From assembly GCF_947077775.1 (NCBI RefSeq), contig NZ_CAMTTE010000001.1, positions 3,376,501-3,440,500 of the forward strand: a DNA stretch of 64,000 nucleotides, written 5' to 3'. The DNA is from Salinibacter pepae (lineage in GTDB: Bacteria > Bacteroidota > Rhodothermia > Rhodothermales > Salinibacteraceae). Shown here piece by piece: positions 1 to 10,997 of the stretch (positions are counted from its first letter, which is position 1; every line of letters begins with the position of its first letter). The translations under genes and the position numbers were made by a program. The notes under the pieces were generated by a model that was not told the origin of the DNA, ran no database searches, and worked only from the letters and a program-made list of their open reading frames with translations.

Positions 1-1314
<1,314 letters not shown>

Positions 1315-2031
1315 ATGGCTGCCCTCAAAACGCCCGAAAAGACATCGCGTCGCCAAGAGCTTCGACAAAACATTTTTGTCGACCTCTACGCGCGGGCCCT
1401 TCTGTTCTACGATGAGTACAAGCAACTCGCGCAGGGGCTTGGGGTGGCGCTTCTGGTGTTGATCCTGGCCATTCCGGGATACATCTACTACCATCAACAG
1501 CAAGAACAGGCGGCCAACCAGCAGCTCGGTCAGATTCTCCCGGTGTACGAGCAGGGCAATTTTCAGCAGGCCCTCGACGGGGCGGGCGACCGGGCGGGGC
1601 TTCTCGCAATTGCCGACGACTACGGTGGCACCGACGCGGGCAACCTTGCTACCTTCTACGCCGCAAACGCCCTCTACCAGCGAGGCGACTACGACCGGGC
1701 GCTCACCTACTACCAGCGGTTCGAGAAGGAGAACGACTTCATCGGCGCCAGCGCGTACGCGGCCCAGGCGGCCATTCAGGAAACCCGGGGGGCCTTTGAG
1801 CGGGCGGCCGGTCTTTACGAACAGGCCGCCTCACAGTACCAGAACAAATTGACGGCCCCCCGATATCTGCTCAACGCGGGACAGGCCTACGAAGAGGCCG
1901 GCCAGTACGAGGCGGCCATTGGGGTCTACGAGCGGATTCAGGAGGAGTACCCGGACTCCGAGCAGGCCCGCAACGCCGAGCGGTACCTAGCGCGGGCGAA
2001 GGTGCATCAGGGCAGCACATCCTCGTCGTAG
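1315..2031 (+). CDS. Membrane-anchored tetratricopeptide repeat protein
   Basis: A 238-residue protein with a charged N-terminal segment, one hydrophobic helix at about residues 41-59 (GVALLVLILAIPGYIYY), and a C-terminal part built from about three TPR-like helical hairpins (roughly 111-142, 147-178 and 183-216). The layout of a cytoplasmic tail, one transmembrane helix and periplasmic TPRs is that of the YfgM/TolA-like ancillary proteins that bind envelope folding or secretion partners. This is a structural analogy; the exact partner cannot be told. The final repeat (EYPDSEQARNAERYLA) is typical of the tol-pal/BamD kind of TPR. The ATG at 1315 is the only start that keeps the whole basic N-terminus. 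It stands alone between gap and the regulator at 2179. Confidence 0.85.
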   Translation: MAALKTPEKTSRRQELRQNIFVDLYARALLFYDEYKQLAQGLGVALLVLILAIPGYIYYHQQQEQAANQQLGQILPVYEQGNFQQALDGAGDRAGLLAIADDYGGTDAGNLATFYAANALYQRGDYDRALTYYQRFEKENDFIGASAYAAQAAIQETRGAFERAAGLYEQAASQYQNKLTAPRYLLNAGQAYEEAGQYEAAIGVYERIQEEYPDSEQARNAERYLARAKVHQGSTSSS

Positions 2032-2178
2032 TCGCCTCTTCGGTCCGGGGCCGGGCATTCCGAGAGCGGGGCGTCAGCATATGGGGGGCCGCGTTCAGGG
2101 CACCGAGCGCCCCCGTGTCGTCGGCCGGCCCTTTCACCTCCCGCACGTTTTACCTGTGGACGAGTCTCCTTTGGCGGC

Positions 2179-3558
2179 ATGCCCACGATTCTGGTCGTAG
2201 ACGACGAGGCGAGCATCCGGCGGACGCTCCGCGAAATTTTGGAGTACGAGGACTTTGGCGTGGAGGAGGCGGTCGACGGGGAGGAGGCGCTGGTGGCCCT
2301 CCGCGAGAATGCCTACGACCTGGTGATCCTCGACGTGAAGATGCCGAAGATGGACGGCATGGAGGTTCTCGAAACGATCGCCGACGAGGGCTACGAGGTG
2401 CCGGTCCTCATGATCAGCGGCCACGGCACCATCGAGACCGCCGTGGAATCGACCAAGCTGGGGGCGTTCGACTTTATCGAAAAGCCGCCGGACCTCAACC
2501 GCCTGCTGGTGACCGTCCGCAACGCCCTGGACCACGGGCAGCTGGAGGTCGAAAACCGCCGGATGCGACAGGCGATCACCGAGCAGAATACCGGGGACCT
2601 GCCCCCCATCATTGGGGAGAGCGACGAGATCCAAGCGATCAAGGACACGATCGAGCGGGTGGCCCCCACGGAGGCGCGGGTGCTCGTCTCCGGCGAGAAC
2701 GGCACCGGCAAGGAGCTCGTGGCCAAGTGGCTGCACCACAAGTCGGGCCGGGCCGACGAACCGATGGTGGAGGTCAACTGTGCCGCGATCCCGAGTGAGC
2801 TGATCGAGAGTGAGCTGTTTGGGCACGAGAAGGGGGCCTTCACCGGGGCCACGGAGCAGCGCATCGGCAAGTTCGAACAGGCCCACGAGGGCACGCTGTT
2901 TTTGGACGAGATCGGGGACATGAGCCTCTCGGCGCAGGCAAAGGTGCTTCGCGTGCTGGAGGAGCACGAAATTGAGCGGGTCGGGGGGGAGCACACCATT
3001 TCGGTCGATGTCCGGGTGGTGGCCGCTACCAACAAGGACCTGATGGAAGAGATCGAAAAGGGACGGTTTCGGGAGGACCTCTATCACCGCATCGGGGTTA
3101 TCCTCGTCGATGTGCCCCCGCTCCGGGACCGGCGGGAAGACATCCCGCCGCTGACCCGACACATTGCCGGGCGGGTGGCCCAGCGCGACGGCCTTCCGCC
3201 GAAGGACTTCGCGGAGGAGGCGATCCAGCGGCTGCAGCGGTACGACTGGCGGGGGAATGTCCGCGAGCTGCACAACGTCATCGAGCGCCTCCTCATTCTC
3301 GTTGAGGGCGATGTGATTGAGGGGGACGACATCGATCAATTTGTGCAGCCGGGCGGAAACGGGGACGGCCCGACCCAAGAGCTCATCGAGGCGTACGACG
3401 ACTTTAGTGACGCCCGCGACCAGTTCGAAAAGCACTTTATCCAGCACAAGCTCCACGAACACGACTGGAACGTAAGCCAGACGGCCGAAACGATCGGCAT
3501 CCAGCGATCCCACCTCTACAACAAGCTCAACAAGTTCGGGCTTGAGCGGGGGGACTAG
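2179..3558 (+). CDS. Sigma-54-dependent response regulator, NtrC family
   Basis: A 459-residue transcriptional activator. The receiver domain covers residues 1-120 with the phospho-acceptor in [10 protein letters not shown] (Asp52). The AAA+ domain at about 145-375 has Walker A GENGTGKE (172-179), the sigma-54 contact loop GAFTGA (219-224), Walker B LFLDEIGD, and the family signature around WRGNVREL. A Fis-type helix-turn-helix lies at the end (about 430-455). By family it is phosphorylated by a histidine kinase and opens sigma-54 promoters; the HTH sequence resembles NtrX. No kinase gene is adjacent, so it is an orphan here. All motifs needed for sigma-54 activation are intact, unlike the second regulator at 30985. 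The start is the ATG at 2179, directly before the receiver domain. Confidence 0.95.
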   Translation: MPTILVVDDEASIRRTLREILEYEDFGVEEAVDGEEALVALRENAYDLVILDVKMPKMDGMEVLETIADEGYEVPVLMISGHGTIETAVESTKLGAFDFIEKPPDLNRLLVTVRNALDHGQLEVENRRMRQAITEQNTGDLPPIIGESDEIQAIKDTIERVAPTEARVLVSGENGTGKELVAKWLHHKSGRADEPMVEVNCAAIPSELIESELFGHEKGAFTGATEQRIGKFEQAHEGTLFLDEIGDMSLSAQAKVLRVLEEHEIERVGGEHTISVDVRVVAATNKDLMEEIEKGRFREDLYHRIGVILVDVPPLRDRREDIPPLTRHIAGRVAQRDGLPPKDFAEEAIQRLQRYDWRGNVRELHNVIERLLILVEGDVIEGDDIDQFVQPGGNGDGPTQELIEAYDDFSDARDQFEKHFIQHKLHEHDWNVSQTAETIGIQRSHLYNKLNKFGLERGD

Positions 3559-3665
3559 CGAGGGGCCCGGCTCGCGGTGTGCCGAAACAGGGCGTGCGTC
3601 GGGGGGCTGCGACCCAGGGGCTTGTGCTCACCACTCCACTGTCGCCGTTTATTCTGTCTTTCGCC

Positions 3666-4409
3666 GTGGACACGCCGCTGCTTCAGGTCGACGCCCTCCT
3701 CAAGCAATACGACACTGGGGGGGACGAGCCCCTCACTGTGCTGCGGGACCTCGATCTGGCCGTACAGGAGGGAGAAATTCTCGCCATCGTGGGGGAGAGT
3801 GGAACCGGAAAGTCCACGCTCCTGCACCTGCTGGGGGCGCTGGACCGGCCGACCGACGGCACGGTCCGGTTTGCCGGGACGGACCTCTTCGCGAAGAGCG
3901 ACGAGGAGCTCGCGGCCTTCCGCAATCGGTCGATCGGGTTCGTCTTTCAGTTCCACCACCTGCTCCCGGAGTTTACGGCCCTTGAAAACGTGGCCATGCC
4001 GGCCCTCATCCAGCACCGCTCCCTGGCGGACGTCACGCCGCGGGCCCAGGAATTGCTCGCCCTGTTGGGCCTGGACGACCGTGCCGACCACCGGCCCCGG
4101 ACCCTCTCGGGCGGAGAAAAGCAACGAGTGGCCATTGCCCGGGCCCTCATGAACGAGCCGGCGCTGGTGCTCATGGACGAACCGACCGGCAACCTGGACG
4201 CCCGCACGGCCGAGCCCCTGCACCGCGAGATTGAGCGGCTAAGCCGAGAGATGGTCCACACCTTTGTGCTGGCCTCGCACGATCCGTCCCTGGCCGAGGT
4301 GGCCGGGCGCGTTCTTCGACTCGAACACGGCACGCTGCACCCGCTGGCCGCAGCCGACGAGATGGCCCCTGAAGCCAGCCCCTCCGATGACGGGCACGCG
4401 GGGGGCTGA
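3666..4409 (+). CDS. ABC transporter ATPase, LolD/MacB type
   Basis: A 247-residue ATP-binding subunit of the LolD/MacB/FtsE group. It has Walker [10 protein letters not shown], a Q-loop in [12 protein letters not shown], signature LSGGEKQR, Walker [13 protein letters not shown] and switch histidine ASHD. The [16 protein letters not shown] segment is characteristic of LolD, which powers release of lipoproteins from the inner membrane for sorting to the outer membrane. The proposed start is the GTG at 3666, just before the first beta strand; an in-frame ATG at 3579 would add 29 residues unlike the family N-terminus. No LolC/E permease gene is adjacent, so assignment to LolD rather than another efflux ABC is an inference. 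Confidence 0.88.
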   Translation: MDTPLLQVDALLKQYDTGGDEPLTVLRDLDLAVQEGEILAIVGESGTGKSTLLHLLGALDRPTDGTVRFAGTDLFAKSDEELAAFRNRSIGFVFQFHHLLPEFTALENVAMPALIQHRSLADVTPRAQELLALLGLDDRADHRPRTLSGGEKQRVAIARALMNEPALVLMDEPTGNLDARTAEPLHREIERLSREMVHTFVLASHDPSLAEVAGRVLRLEHGTLHPLAAADEMAPEASPSDDGHAGG

Positions 4410-4656
4410 TCTGGGGATGAAACGAAAATGATCCTTTAGCCGCGGGTGTCGAACTCCGGGTTCGGGGGCTCGTTGGGCCCAATCGGACGATCAGGTCGGC
4501 ATACACCCGCACACCGGGCCCGGTGCGAGACGAATCCCTTCAGGAGAGGCCTTCCGGGTGCAGTACGAGGAACGGTTGCCGGCCTGTCCCCGAGACGACG
4601 CCGTCCCAACCGGCCTGTTCGGGTGCTATCTCTGCGACATTAGGTGTTGTATCCCC

Positions 4657-5298
4657 ATGGACTCGATTGACTCCCTTCCCCTGTTCCCGCTGAGCCTCGT
4701 CCTGTACCCGGGTGAGCAGCTGACCCTCCACATCTTTGAGGACCGGTACAGGGCCCTCACCGCGTACTGCCTGGAGCATGAGGTGCCCTTCGGCATCGTC
4801 CGGACCGACGGGGAGTCCTGGGCGGACGTGGGCACGACGGCCCGCATCGAGGAGATCGTGAAGCAGTACGACGATGGGCGTTCGGACATCGTGGTGCGCG
4901 GCGAGGAGCGATTCCAGATTGACACCGTCCACGACGACCAGGCGAGCTACTACACCGCCGATGTCGCGCTGATTGAGGACGAGGACACGACCGTCGACCT
5001 CGACCTGAAAGAGCGGGCCATCACGCAACACATGAAGCTGCTGGAACTGGCCGGCCGCACCGTTCGCCCCGACCTGTACGAGGATGTGGACCGCTTGTCG
5101 TTCGTCTTGGCCCAAAACGGTGCCCTGGACGGGGGGCAGAAGCAAGAGGTGCTTGAAGGAAGAACCGAGAACGAACGAATCCGCTACCTCATTCACCACT
5201 TCGAGTCAATCATCCCCCGCATCGAAGAGCAGGAAGGAGTGCGGCGGCGCATTCGTTCTAACGGGCACTTCAAAGACTTTCCCCCCGAAGAGGTCTAG
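4657..5298 (+). CDS. LON substrate-binding domain protein (stand-alone)
   Basis: A 213-residue protein that starts MDSIDSLPLFPL and carries the N-terminal LON domain (PF02190 type) without the AAA+ or protease domains of Lon. Typical LON-domain sequence is PLFPLSLVLYPGE followed by IFEDRYRAL. In the family, stand-alone LON proteins probably bind protein substrates or partners; no catalytic residue is expected. The frame is open from an ATG at 4558, but the first 33 codons there encode an unrelated Cys/Arg-rich string, so the ATG at 4657 is chosen. The family is clear, the cellular role is not. Confidence 0.88.
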   Translation: MDSIDSLPLFPLSLVLYPGEQLTLHIFEDRYRALTAYCLEHEVPFGIVRTDGESWADVGTTARIEEIVKQYDDGRSDIVVRGEERFQIDTVHDDQASYYTADVALIEDEDTTVDLDLKERAITQHMKLLELAGRTVRPDLYEDVDRLSFVLAQNGALDGGQKQEVLEGRTENERIRYLIHHFESIIPRIEEQEGVRRRIRSNGHFKDFPPEEV

Positions 5299-5373
5299 CC
5301 CCCATGGACATTGGGGCCTGTGTTCGAGAGGTTACCTGTTCCCCTCTCTCGTCACGAACGCGCTGGTCCCCCG

Positions 5374-6231
5374 ATGCCCGAAATTGGTCCCTACACGCTT
5401 CACACCGTCGATACCGGTCGCTTTGGACTGGACGGCGGTGCCATGTTCGGAATCGTGCCGAAGCCCCTCTGGTCGCAGCGCATCGAGCCGGACGGGCAGA
5501 ACCGCATTCCGCTGAGCATGCGGTGCCTCCTGCTGATTGGGGGCGACCGCGTCGTGTTGATCGACACCGGCGTCGGCGATACGTTTGAGGATACGAAGTT
5601 TCAGGACATCTTCGCGGTGGACCACAGCGGGGCCACCCTTGAGGGCTCGCTCGCAGCACACGGGGTGGCGCCGGGGGACGTGACCGATGTCGTCCTCACG
5701 CATCTCCACTTCGACCACGCGGGCGGGAGCACGCGTCGGATCGACGGCGAGCCCGCGGTTGCCTTCCCCAATGCGACCTATCACGTCCAGCGACGACACT
5801 GGAACTGGGCCGCGGACCCGAACCCGAAAGAGGCACAGTCCTTCCGTGCCGATACGTTTGCCCCCATCGAGGAGGCCGGTCAGCTCAACCTCGTGGAGGG
5901 GGAGGCGACGCTCCTGCCGCACGTTGACGTGTCCCTCGTCCACGGCCACACCGAGGCGCAGCAAACCGTAACGGTGCGGGACGACGAGACGACCCTCGTC
6001 TACGTGGCGGACCTCCTGCCGACCACGCACCATCTTTCTCCGGCCTGGACGATGGCCTACGATGTCCGCCCGCTCCGGACGATTGAGGAGAAAGGCGAGT
6101 TTTTGGAGCAGGCGGCGGATTCGGAATGGAAATTGTTCTTTGAGCACGACCCGGAGGTTGCGGTTGCCGACGTGGAACGCACCGACCGCGGCATGCAGGT
6201 TGTCAACGAACGGCCCCTCGACGCTTTGTGA
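5374..6231 (+). CDS. MBL-fold metallo-hydrolase
   Basis: A 285-residue metallo-beta-lactamase-fold hydrolase. The metal-binding motif HxHxDH is present as THLHFDHAGG, with a second histidine region near SLVHGHTEAQQ and a later metal ligand in VYVADLLPTTHH. The layout, with a long central strand after RDDETTLVYVADL, fits the group that includes lactonases and other small-molecule hydrolases, but the substrate cannot be told. The start at 5374 (MPEIGPYTLHTVDTG) is preferred; an upstream ATG at 5311 would add 21 residues not seen in the fold. It follows the LON-domain gene by 75 bases and precedes the DHp protein by 76, so these may be co-transcribed. Confidence 0.88.
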   Translation: MPEIGPYTLHTVDTGRFGLDGGAMFGIVPKPLWSQRIEPDGQNRIPLSMRCLLLIGGDRVVLIDTGVGDTFEDTKFQDIFAVDHSGATLEGSLAAHGVAPGDVTDVVLTHLHFDHAGGSTRRIDGEPAVAFPNATYHVQRRHWNWAADPNPKEAQSFRADTFAPIEEAGQLNLVEGEATLLPHVDVSLVHGHTEAQQTVTVRDDETTLVYVADLLPTTHHLSPAWTMAYDVRPLRTIEEKGEFLEQAADSEWKLFFEHDPEVAVADVERTDRGMQVVNERPLDAL

Positions 6232-6307
6232 GGTTCTGCGACGGCTTCGGGCAGACCCCCCACCTCACATCATCCCCTCTCCATTCCGCCAGCAGCGACC
6301 CGATAAA

Positions 6308-6565
6308 ATGAGCGACTTCGAAGAGCCCGAAACGACGGACGAGCTCCACGAGGCCCTGTCTACCGTCTACCACGATCTCAACAACCCCCTCTCTATCATT
6401 TCGGGAAACGCGCAGTTTTTACTTGAACTGAGCCGAGAGGAGGAGCTCGACGACCAGTTCGCCTCGTCGGCCCAGGACATCCAGGAAGCCAGCCAGCGCA
6501 TGGCGGAATCCCTCCAGCGGCTGACTCGCCTCCGGGACGCGCTCGAAGATCAGGAGCAGGCATGA
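6308..6565 (+). CDS. Stand-alone histidine kinase dimerisation (DHp/HisKA) domain protein
   Basis: An 85-residue, very acidic protein. Residues 20-40 contain an H-box, HDLNNPLSIISGNAQFLLEL, in which His22 would be the phospho-accepting residue of a histidine kinase. The rest is predicted helical (residues 45-82), so the whole chain has the size of one DHp hairpin. There is no ATP-binding (HATPase) domain and no sensor. Such a protein could be a phosphotransfer module, could dimerise with a full kinase, or could be the remnant of a longer kinase. The first option is analogous to Spo0B-like DHp phosphotransferases but is inference. The ATG at 6308 fits; the frame is open further upstream but only as antisense-like overlap with the hydrolase gene. 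Confidence 0.8.
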   Translation: MSDFEEPETTDELHEALSTVYHDLNNPLSIISGNAQFLLELSREEELDDQFASSAQDIQEASQRMAESLQRLTRLRDALEDQEQA

Positions 6566-6950
6566 GGAGAACCAGGAAAGAAACTCGCGGGCGCCGTTCG
6601 GCTACCAAGTAGCCGTAGCATCTTTTGCGTTTGGAATATGTCCAGAATGGCTGTTACATTCATACCGGGCGGTGAAATACTTCCCGGCATGAGCAATCCC
6701 TCCGTCGGTTTTTCCTGCAAACCAGCCACGGCCTGTTGACCCACGAACGCTACAGACGACGCCGCACGAACTGAGCTGCACGAGAGGCATCTTGAGCTGA
6801 TCCGGGCCCGTGCGCCGGCAAATCCTGGGGCGGTACGGTGCGCTGGTATAGGGGGGCACCCCGCCCGCAGGCGGGGGCCCGGAAGGCCGATGTGCTCTCG
6901 TCGCATCCGGCGTTGACGTTCACTCTGTACGCGACCAATCTTCCTCTCCT
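6566..6950. other. Intergenic region upstream of porV
   Basis: A 385-base non-coding stretch between the DHp protein gene and porV. It holds one good promoter candidate (6630-6662, listed separately), which would leave an untranslated leader of nearly 300 bases. No coding frame with a recognisable domain is present on either strand, and no riboswitch was recognised. Confidence 0.5.
6630..6662 (+). promoter_or_regulatory. Putative Bacteroidota-type promoter of porV
   Basis: TTTG at 6630-6633 is followed after 21 bases by TACATTCA at 6655-6662. This resembles the Bacteroidota -33 TTTG / -7 TAnnTTTG pattern, and the same arrangement recurs at three other gene starts in this window. The transcript would begin near 6669. 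Confidence 0.45.
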
Positions 6951-8123
6951 ATGGCTGATCAGGTTCTTTCTCGCGCGCCCCGCTGGTTCGTTGCCGCCTT
7001 TGGACTGTTCCTCGTGGGGGGGCTGACGGTGCCGGCCCACGGACAGGTCGCCCAGTCCTCGGCCCTCTTCCTCCGCATTGAGCCCGACAGCCGAGCGGCC
7101 GGAATGGGCAACGCCGGGGTGGCCACCGCCGACAACGCCAATACCATTTTCTGGAACCCGTCCGGCCTCGCGTTCCAGAAGGACACGCAAGTCGGGGTCA
7201 CACACGCGAACTGGCTTCCGGAATTCAACGCCAATCTCTTTTACGAGTACCTCGTCGGGTCGTACCACGTCGATGGGGTCGGGACGTTTGGGGGCAACGT
7301 CCAGTACCTCAATCTCGGCGAGACCGAGATCCGCGACCCGTCAGGGAACCGGCTCGGCGTGACGAACTCCTACCAGCTCGCCATCTCCACGTCCTACGGC
7401 GTGAAGGTGTCCGAGCGGTTGGGGGTGGGGACCTCGCTCCGGTACATCCGCTCAAAACTCACGTCCGGGCAACGAGTGGGCGGGAACGGGAGTGCCTCCA
7501 CCTTTGCGACCGATATTTCAGCCCTGTATCGGTCGGCCCCTTTTGCGTTGGGCGGGGCGGACGCGACGTTTTCCGCGGGCCTCAACATTGCCAATCTGGG
7601 AGGGACGCTTAACTTCACGGAGGAGCCGGAGCCGGACCCCAAAGACCCAATCCCCGCGAACCTTCGCTTCGGCCCTGCGCTGACCATCGACTTCGACGAG
7701 TACAACTCGCTGACCTTCGCCACGGATTTCAACAAGTCGTTGGTAAGTGTAGACCGGGTAGCCGTGCAGGAGAACGACACGACCAGGACGGTTCGGGTCG
7801 GGAATACCGGCTTTGAGGCGCTGTTCGACTCGTGGGGCACCGCCCGCGGTCAGACAGGCCCCGACGACGAGCCGACGGAACTCAGCCTGATTGAGCAGTT
7901 CACGGTCGGGACGGGCGTGGAGTACTGGTACAGCGACCTGTTCGCGCTTCGGACGGGGTACTACTACGAAAATCCGGACAACGGGGACCGCCAGTTCCTG
8001 ACGTTCGGGGCCGGGCTCCGGTACAACATCGTCGGCGTGGACATCTCGTACCTCTACACCGCGGAAAACGAAAGCCCCCTGGCCAACACCCTCCGGTTCT
8101 CACTCCTGTTCAACTTCCAGTAG
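6951..8123 (+). CDS. porV: PorV-family outer-membrane beta-barrel protein (type IX secretion)
   Basis: A 390-residue protein with an N-terminal signal peptide (hydrophobic segment about 12-25, likely cut after AHGQ) and alternating aromatic/hydrophobic strands ending in the outer-membrane C-terminal pattern LRFSLLFNFQ. The start of the mature part, SRAAGMGNAGVATADN followed by FWNPSG, is the hallmark of the PorV/PorQ (LptO) family. PorV is the outer-membrane shuttle that binds substrates of the type IX secretion system and brings them to the attachment complex. The ATG at 6951 gives the signal peptide directly. PorQ-like or other T9SS-associated paralogues share the fold, so the exact paralogue is less certain than the family. 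Confidence 0.85.
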   Translation: MADQVLSRAPRWFVAAFGLFLVGGLTVPAHGQVAQSSALFLRIEPDSRAAGMGNAGVATADNANTIFWNPSGLAFQKDTQVGVTHANWLPEFNANLFYEYLVGSYHVDGVGTFGGNVQYLNLGETEIRDPSGNRLGVTNSYQLAISTSYGVKVSERLGVGTSLRYIRSKLTSGQRVGGNGSASTFATDISALYRSAPFALGGADATFSAGLNIANLGGTLNFTEEPEPDPKDPIPANLRFGPALTIDFDEYNSLTFATDFNKSLVSVDRVAVQENDTTRTVRVGNTGFEALFDSWGTARGQTGPDDEPTELSLIEQFTVGTGVEYWYSDLFALRTGYYYENPDNGDRQFLTFGAGLRYNIVGVDISYLYTAENESPLANTLRFSLLFNFQ

Positions 8124-8238
8124 GACCTGCGGCGGCGGCCCGGGACGGCGGGGCCGGCGGCCGTGCCCCGCTGTACAAGACCGGAGCCTGAGCCTGGAAG
8201 CGACCCGGGTAGAAACTGCGGGCTTGCCCAACGTGGGG

Positions 8239-8269
8239 TTGGATCAGTGCCGATCGTGTAGTACATTGC
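8239..8269 (+). promoter_or_regulatory. Putative promoter of the tetR-type regulator gene
   Basis: TTG at 8239-8241, a 20-base spacer, then TACATTGC at 8262-8269. It resembles the Bacteroidota TTG / TAnnTTTG promoter and lies about 70 bases before the regulator start. Confidence 0.45.
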
Positions 8270-8339
8270 CTCGTAGAAACCGGGACCGTCGTGTGCTCGC
8301 GGCCCCACCGCATCATCCAGTCACGAGGTGCGTCCCCGC

Positions 8340-8963
8340 ATGACTACGGCGACCGACGGGTCGGAGGAAGCCGAACTCCGCCGCCACATTTTGGACACGG
8401 CGCGTCACCTGCTCGTGCAGGAGGGCTACAAGGCGCTGTCGATGCGCACGATTGCCGACGCCATTGGCTACAGCGCCACCAGCATCTACCTTCACTTCGA
8501 CGGCAAGGATGCGCTGCTCCACGCCCTCATCCACGAGGGCATGATGGCGTTGAGAGGTCGTCTCCGCGACGCGGCGGCACAACACCCTGAGTCCCCGGTT
8601 CAGCGCCTCGACGCCCTCTGCGGCTGCTTCGTCGAGTTTGGGCTCGAAAACCCGGAGTACTACGAGATCATGTTCCAGCTGCGGCCGGAGCGGATGGAAC
8701 GCTATCCGCCCGAAAAGTACCGGGCGGCCCGTGAGAATCTGGACTTCTTTGCCCGGGCCCTCGACGAAGGCGTCGAGCAGGGCATTTTCGAGGTGGACGA
8801 CAGCCGGGTGTCTGCGAGCACCGTCTGGGCGTCGCTGCACGGCACCGTGTCGCTGCTCCTGGCCGACCGCGTGGACGTGCACATCGACCCGGACGCGTTC
8901 ATCGAGACCGCGATTCGACAGGTCCTCCGTGGATTCCGAGCGCCCGCCGCGTCCACGCCCTGA
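8340..8963 (+). CDS. TetR-family regulator, probable repressor of the fatty-acid island
   Basis: A 207-residue TetR-family repressor. The N-terminal DNA-binding domain (about residues 11-58) has the helix-turn-helix SMRTIADAIGYSATSIYLHF, followed by the family continuation DGKDALLHAL. The C-terminal ligand domain has the tetR_C form seen in FadR/PsrA-like proteins. It stands directly before an acyl-CoA ligase and the other beta-oxidation genes, so an acyl-CoA-responsive repressor like Bacillus FadR is the likely role (inference). An in-frame GTG at 8328 is an alternative start; the ATG at 8340 has a GAGG sequence ahead of it. Two palindromes upstream of the downstream fad genes are candidate operators. 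Confidence 0.88.
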   Translation: MTTATDGSEEAELRRHILDTARHLLVQEGYKALSMRTIADAIGYSATSIYLHFDGKDALLHALIHEGMMALRGRLRDAAAQHPESPVQRLDALCGCFVEFGLENPEYYEIMFQLRPERMERYPPEKYRAARENLDFFARALDEGVEQGIFEVDDSRVSASTVWASLHGTVSLLLADRVDVHIDPDAFIETAIRQVLRGFRAPAASTP

Positions 8964-9026
8964 TGCGCCCCTAGACGCCCTCGGCGTGGTGCCGGGTTTC
9001 CTTTCACCGATGCTGACCCGCAGCCC

Positions 9027-10925
9027 ATGTCCGGCCCTACTCACACGGCCCCCCCGGATGCCGGCCCCTGCGTGCGGGGGCGGACCATCCCTGATCTGCT
9101 GTACGAGGCCACCGACGCGTACGACAACCCCCAGGCCCTGAACCAGCCGACCGATGAGGGCTGGGTTCCGATGTCGCTCAATCAATTTCGGCGGCGGGCG
9201 GAAGCGACGGCCCTGGGCCTGCGTGCCCTCGGCCTGGAGCAGGGGGCGAAGGTGGCCCTCCTCCTGGAGAGCGATGTGCACTACTGTGTCGTCGACATGG
9301 GGTGCCTGATCGGGGGCCTCATCGACGTGCCGCTGTACCTGTCGAGCGCGGCGGATCAGATGCAGTACGTCGTCGACCACGCCGAGGCGGAGGCGCTCGT
9401 CGTCTCCAACCCGAAGCGCCTCGGGCAGGCCGCGGCCCTGCTCCCGGACCTGCCTCGAATCGAGACGGTCATCGTCTGCGACCCCGGCGACGAGGACGCC
9501 CGCCCGGACCTGCCGGACCGGGTGACGCTGAGGACGCTGGAGGCCGTTCAGGCCCTCGGCCGCGCCGAGGTCGAGGACCCGTCCGCGGCCGTCGACGACC
9601 TGCGGGCGGAAATTGACCCCCAGGACCTCGCGACCATCATCTACACGAGTGGCACCACGGGGCGGCCCAAGGGCGTGATGCTGTCCCACGAGAACATCTC
9701 GTCGAACGCCATTACATCGATCGCGGAGATCGACGACTTCGAGACCGGGCCGGAAGGGGAGGTGGTGATCTCATTCCTGCCCCTCACGCACGTGTTCGCC
9801 CGCATGCTGCAGTACGCCTACATGAGGCGGGGCATCAGCATCTACTTCGCCCACCCCGACGACCTCGTGGACGCCCTGCCGCAGGTGCGGCCGACGGTCT
9901 TCGCGTCGGTCCCGCGTGTGCTCGAGAAAGTATACGCCGGCATCAAGAAGAAGGTGATGGGCATGCAGGGGCTTCAGAAGCGCATCGGGGAGTGGGGGCT
10001 CCAGGTGGCGCAGGACTACGACATGACCCGGTCGCAGCCGCCCCTCTACGCCCTCAAGCACGCAGCGGCCGACCGGCTCGTGTTTCGCAAGTGGCGAGCT
10101 GCCTTTGGGGGGCGGGTCAAATACGTGGTCGTAGGAGGGGCGGCCCTCCAGCCGGACCTCGCCAACATCCTGGCGGCGGCGGACATCACGACGCTTCAGG
10201 GATACGGCCTGACCGAGACGAGCCCTGTGATCTCTTACACCCGCCCGCAGCGCAACAAGCCCGGCACGGTGGGCGAGCCCCTGCCCGGCGTGGAGGTCAA
10301 AATTGCGGAGGACGGAGAAATCCTGACGCGGGGCCCCCACGTGATGCAGGGCTACTACAAGGCCCCCGACGAGACAAATTCCGTCATGGAAGAGAACGGA
10401 TGGCTCCACACCGGGGACATCGGCGAGTTCGACGAAGACGGCTTTCTCAAAATCACCGACCGCAAGAAGGCCCTCTTCAAACTCTCGACCGGAAAGTACG
10501 TGATGCCCCAGCCCATCGAGAACCGAATGGGGAGTGACCCGCTGGTGGACAACGCCGTCGTCGTGGGCCGGGACCGCAAGTTCTGTGCGGCCCTGCTGTT
10601 TCCGGCCCCGGACCAGGCGCAGGCGCTGGCGTCCGAACGGGGCCTGGGCGCCGAGCGAGACATTGAAGATCTCCTGACTGAGCCCGACATTGTGGATGCG
10701 TACCGGTCGATCGTGCACAGCGCGAACGAAGGGATGGAGCCCTGGTCGACCGTCAAGCGCCTGGCCCTCATCCCCGACGAATTGACCGTGGACTCGGACC
10801 TGATGACCCCGACCATGAAGATCCGCCGGCCGGAGGTGCGCACGGCCTACGCCGACGAGATTGAGGCCCTGTACGACGAAGACGGAGCGGGGGGGGGACG
10901 GGGGGTGGTTCTGGTGGAGGTGTGA
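9027..10925 (+). CDS. fadD: Long-chain fatty acid--CoA ligase
   Basis: A 632-residue member of the AMP-forming acyl-CoA synthetase family, which activates free fatty acids with ATP and CoA. The P-loop-like motif YTSGTTGRPKG is at about residues 207-217, followed by GYGLTETSPV, the adenylate-binding GWLHTGDIGEFDEDG, and the C-terminal hinge region DRKKALFKLSTGKYVMP. The length and the DRKK-L-STGK form match bacterial and eukaryotic long-chain ligases of the FAA1/ACSL kind. It lies 63 bases after the TetR gene and starts the catalytic part of the beta-oxidation island. The extreme C-terminus (DGAGGGRGVVLVEV) is a Gly-rich extension. Confidence 0.93.
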   Translation: MSGPTHTAPPDAGPCVRGRTIPDLLYEATDAYDNPQALNQPTDEGWVPMSLNQFRRRAEATALGLRALGLEQGAKVALLLESDVHYCVVDMGCLIGGLIDVPLYLSSAADQMQYVVDHAEAEALVVSNPKRLGQAAALLPDLPRIETVIVCDPGDEDARPDLPDRVTLRTLEAVQALGRAEVEDPSAAVDDLRAEIDPQDLATIIYTSGTTGRPKGVMLSHENISSNAITSIAEIDDFETGPEGEVVISFLPLTHVFARMLQYAYMRRGISIYFAHPDDLVDALPQVRPTVFASVPRVLEKVYAGIKKKVMGMQGLQKRIGEWGLQVAQDYDMTRSQPPLYALKHAAADRLVFRKWRAAFGGRVKYVVVGGAALQPDLANILAAADITTLQGYGLTETSPVISYTRPQRNKPGTVGEPLPGVEVKIAEDGEILTRGPHVMQGYYKAPDETNSVMEENGWLHTGDIGEFDEDGFLKITDRKKALFKLSTGKYVMPQPIENRMGSDPLVDNAVVVGRDRKFCAALLFPAPDQAQALASERGLGAERDIEDLLTEPDIVDAYRSIVHSANEGMEPWSTVKRLALIPDELTVDSDLMTPTMKIRRPEVRTAYADEIEALYDEDGAGGGRGVVLVEV

Positions 10926-10997
10926 TGTGCGCAGAGAGGCGGGGCTGTCTGGGCGCCTCCCACGGGCTGGACGCGATTCCGGGCCGTGGCGCCCGCG

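Noticed and set aside
2134-3513. A 459-codon minus-strand frame opposite the NtrC-type regulator
   Set aside because: It is the antisense mirror of a clear gene; its His/Leu/Val-rich composition is typical of the complement of acidic halophilic coding DNA.
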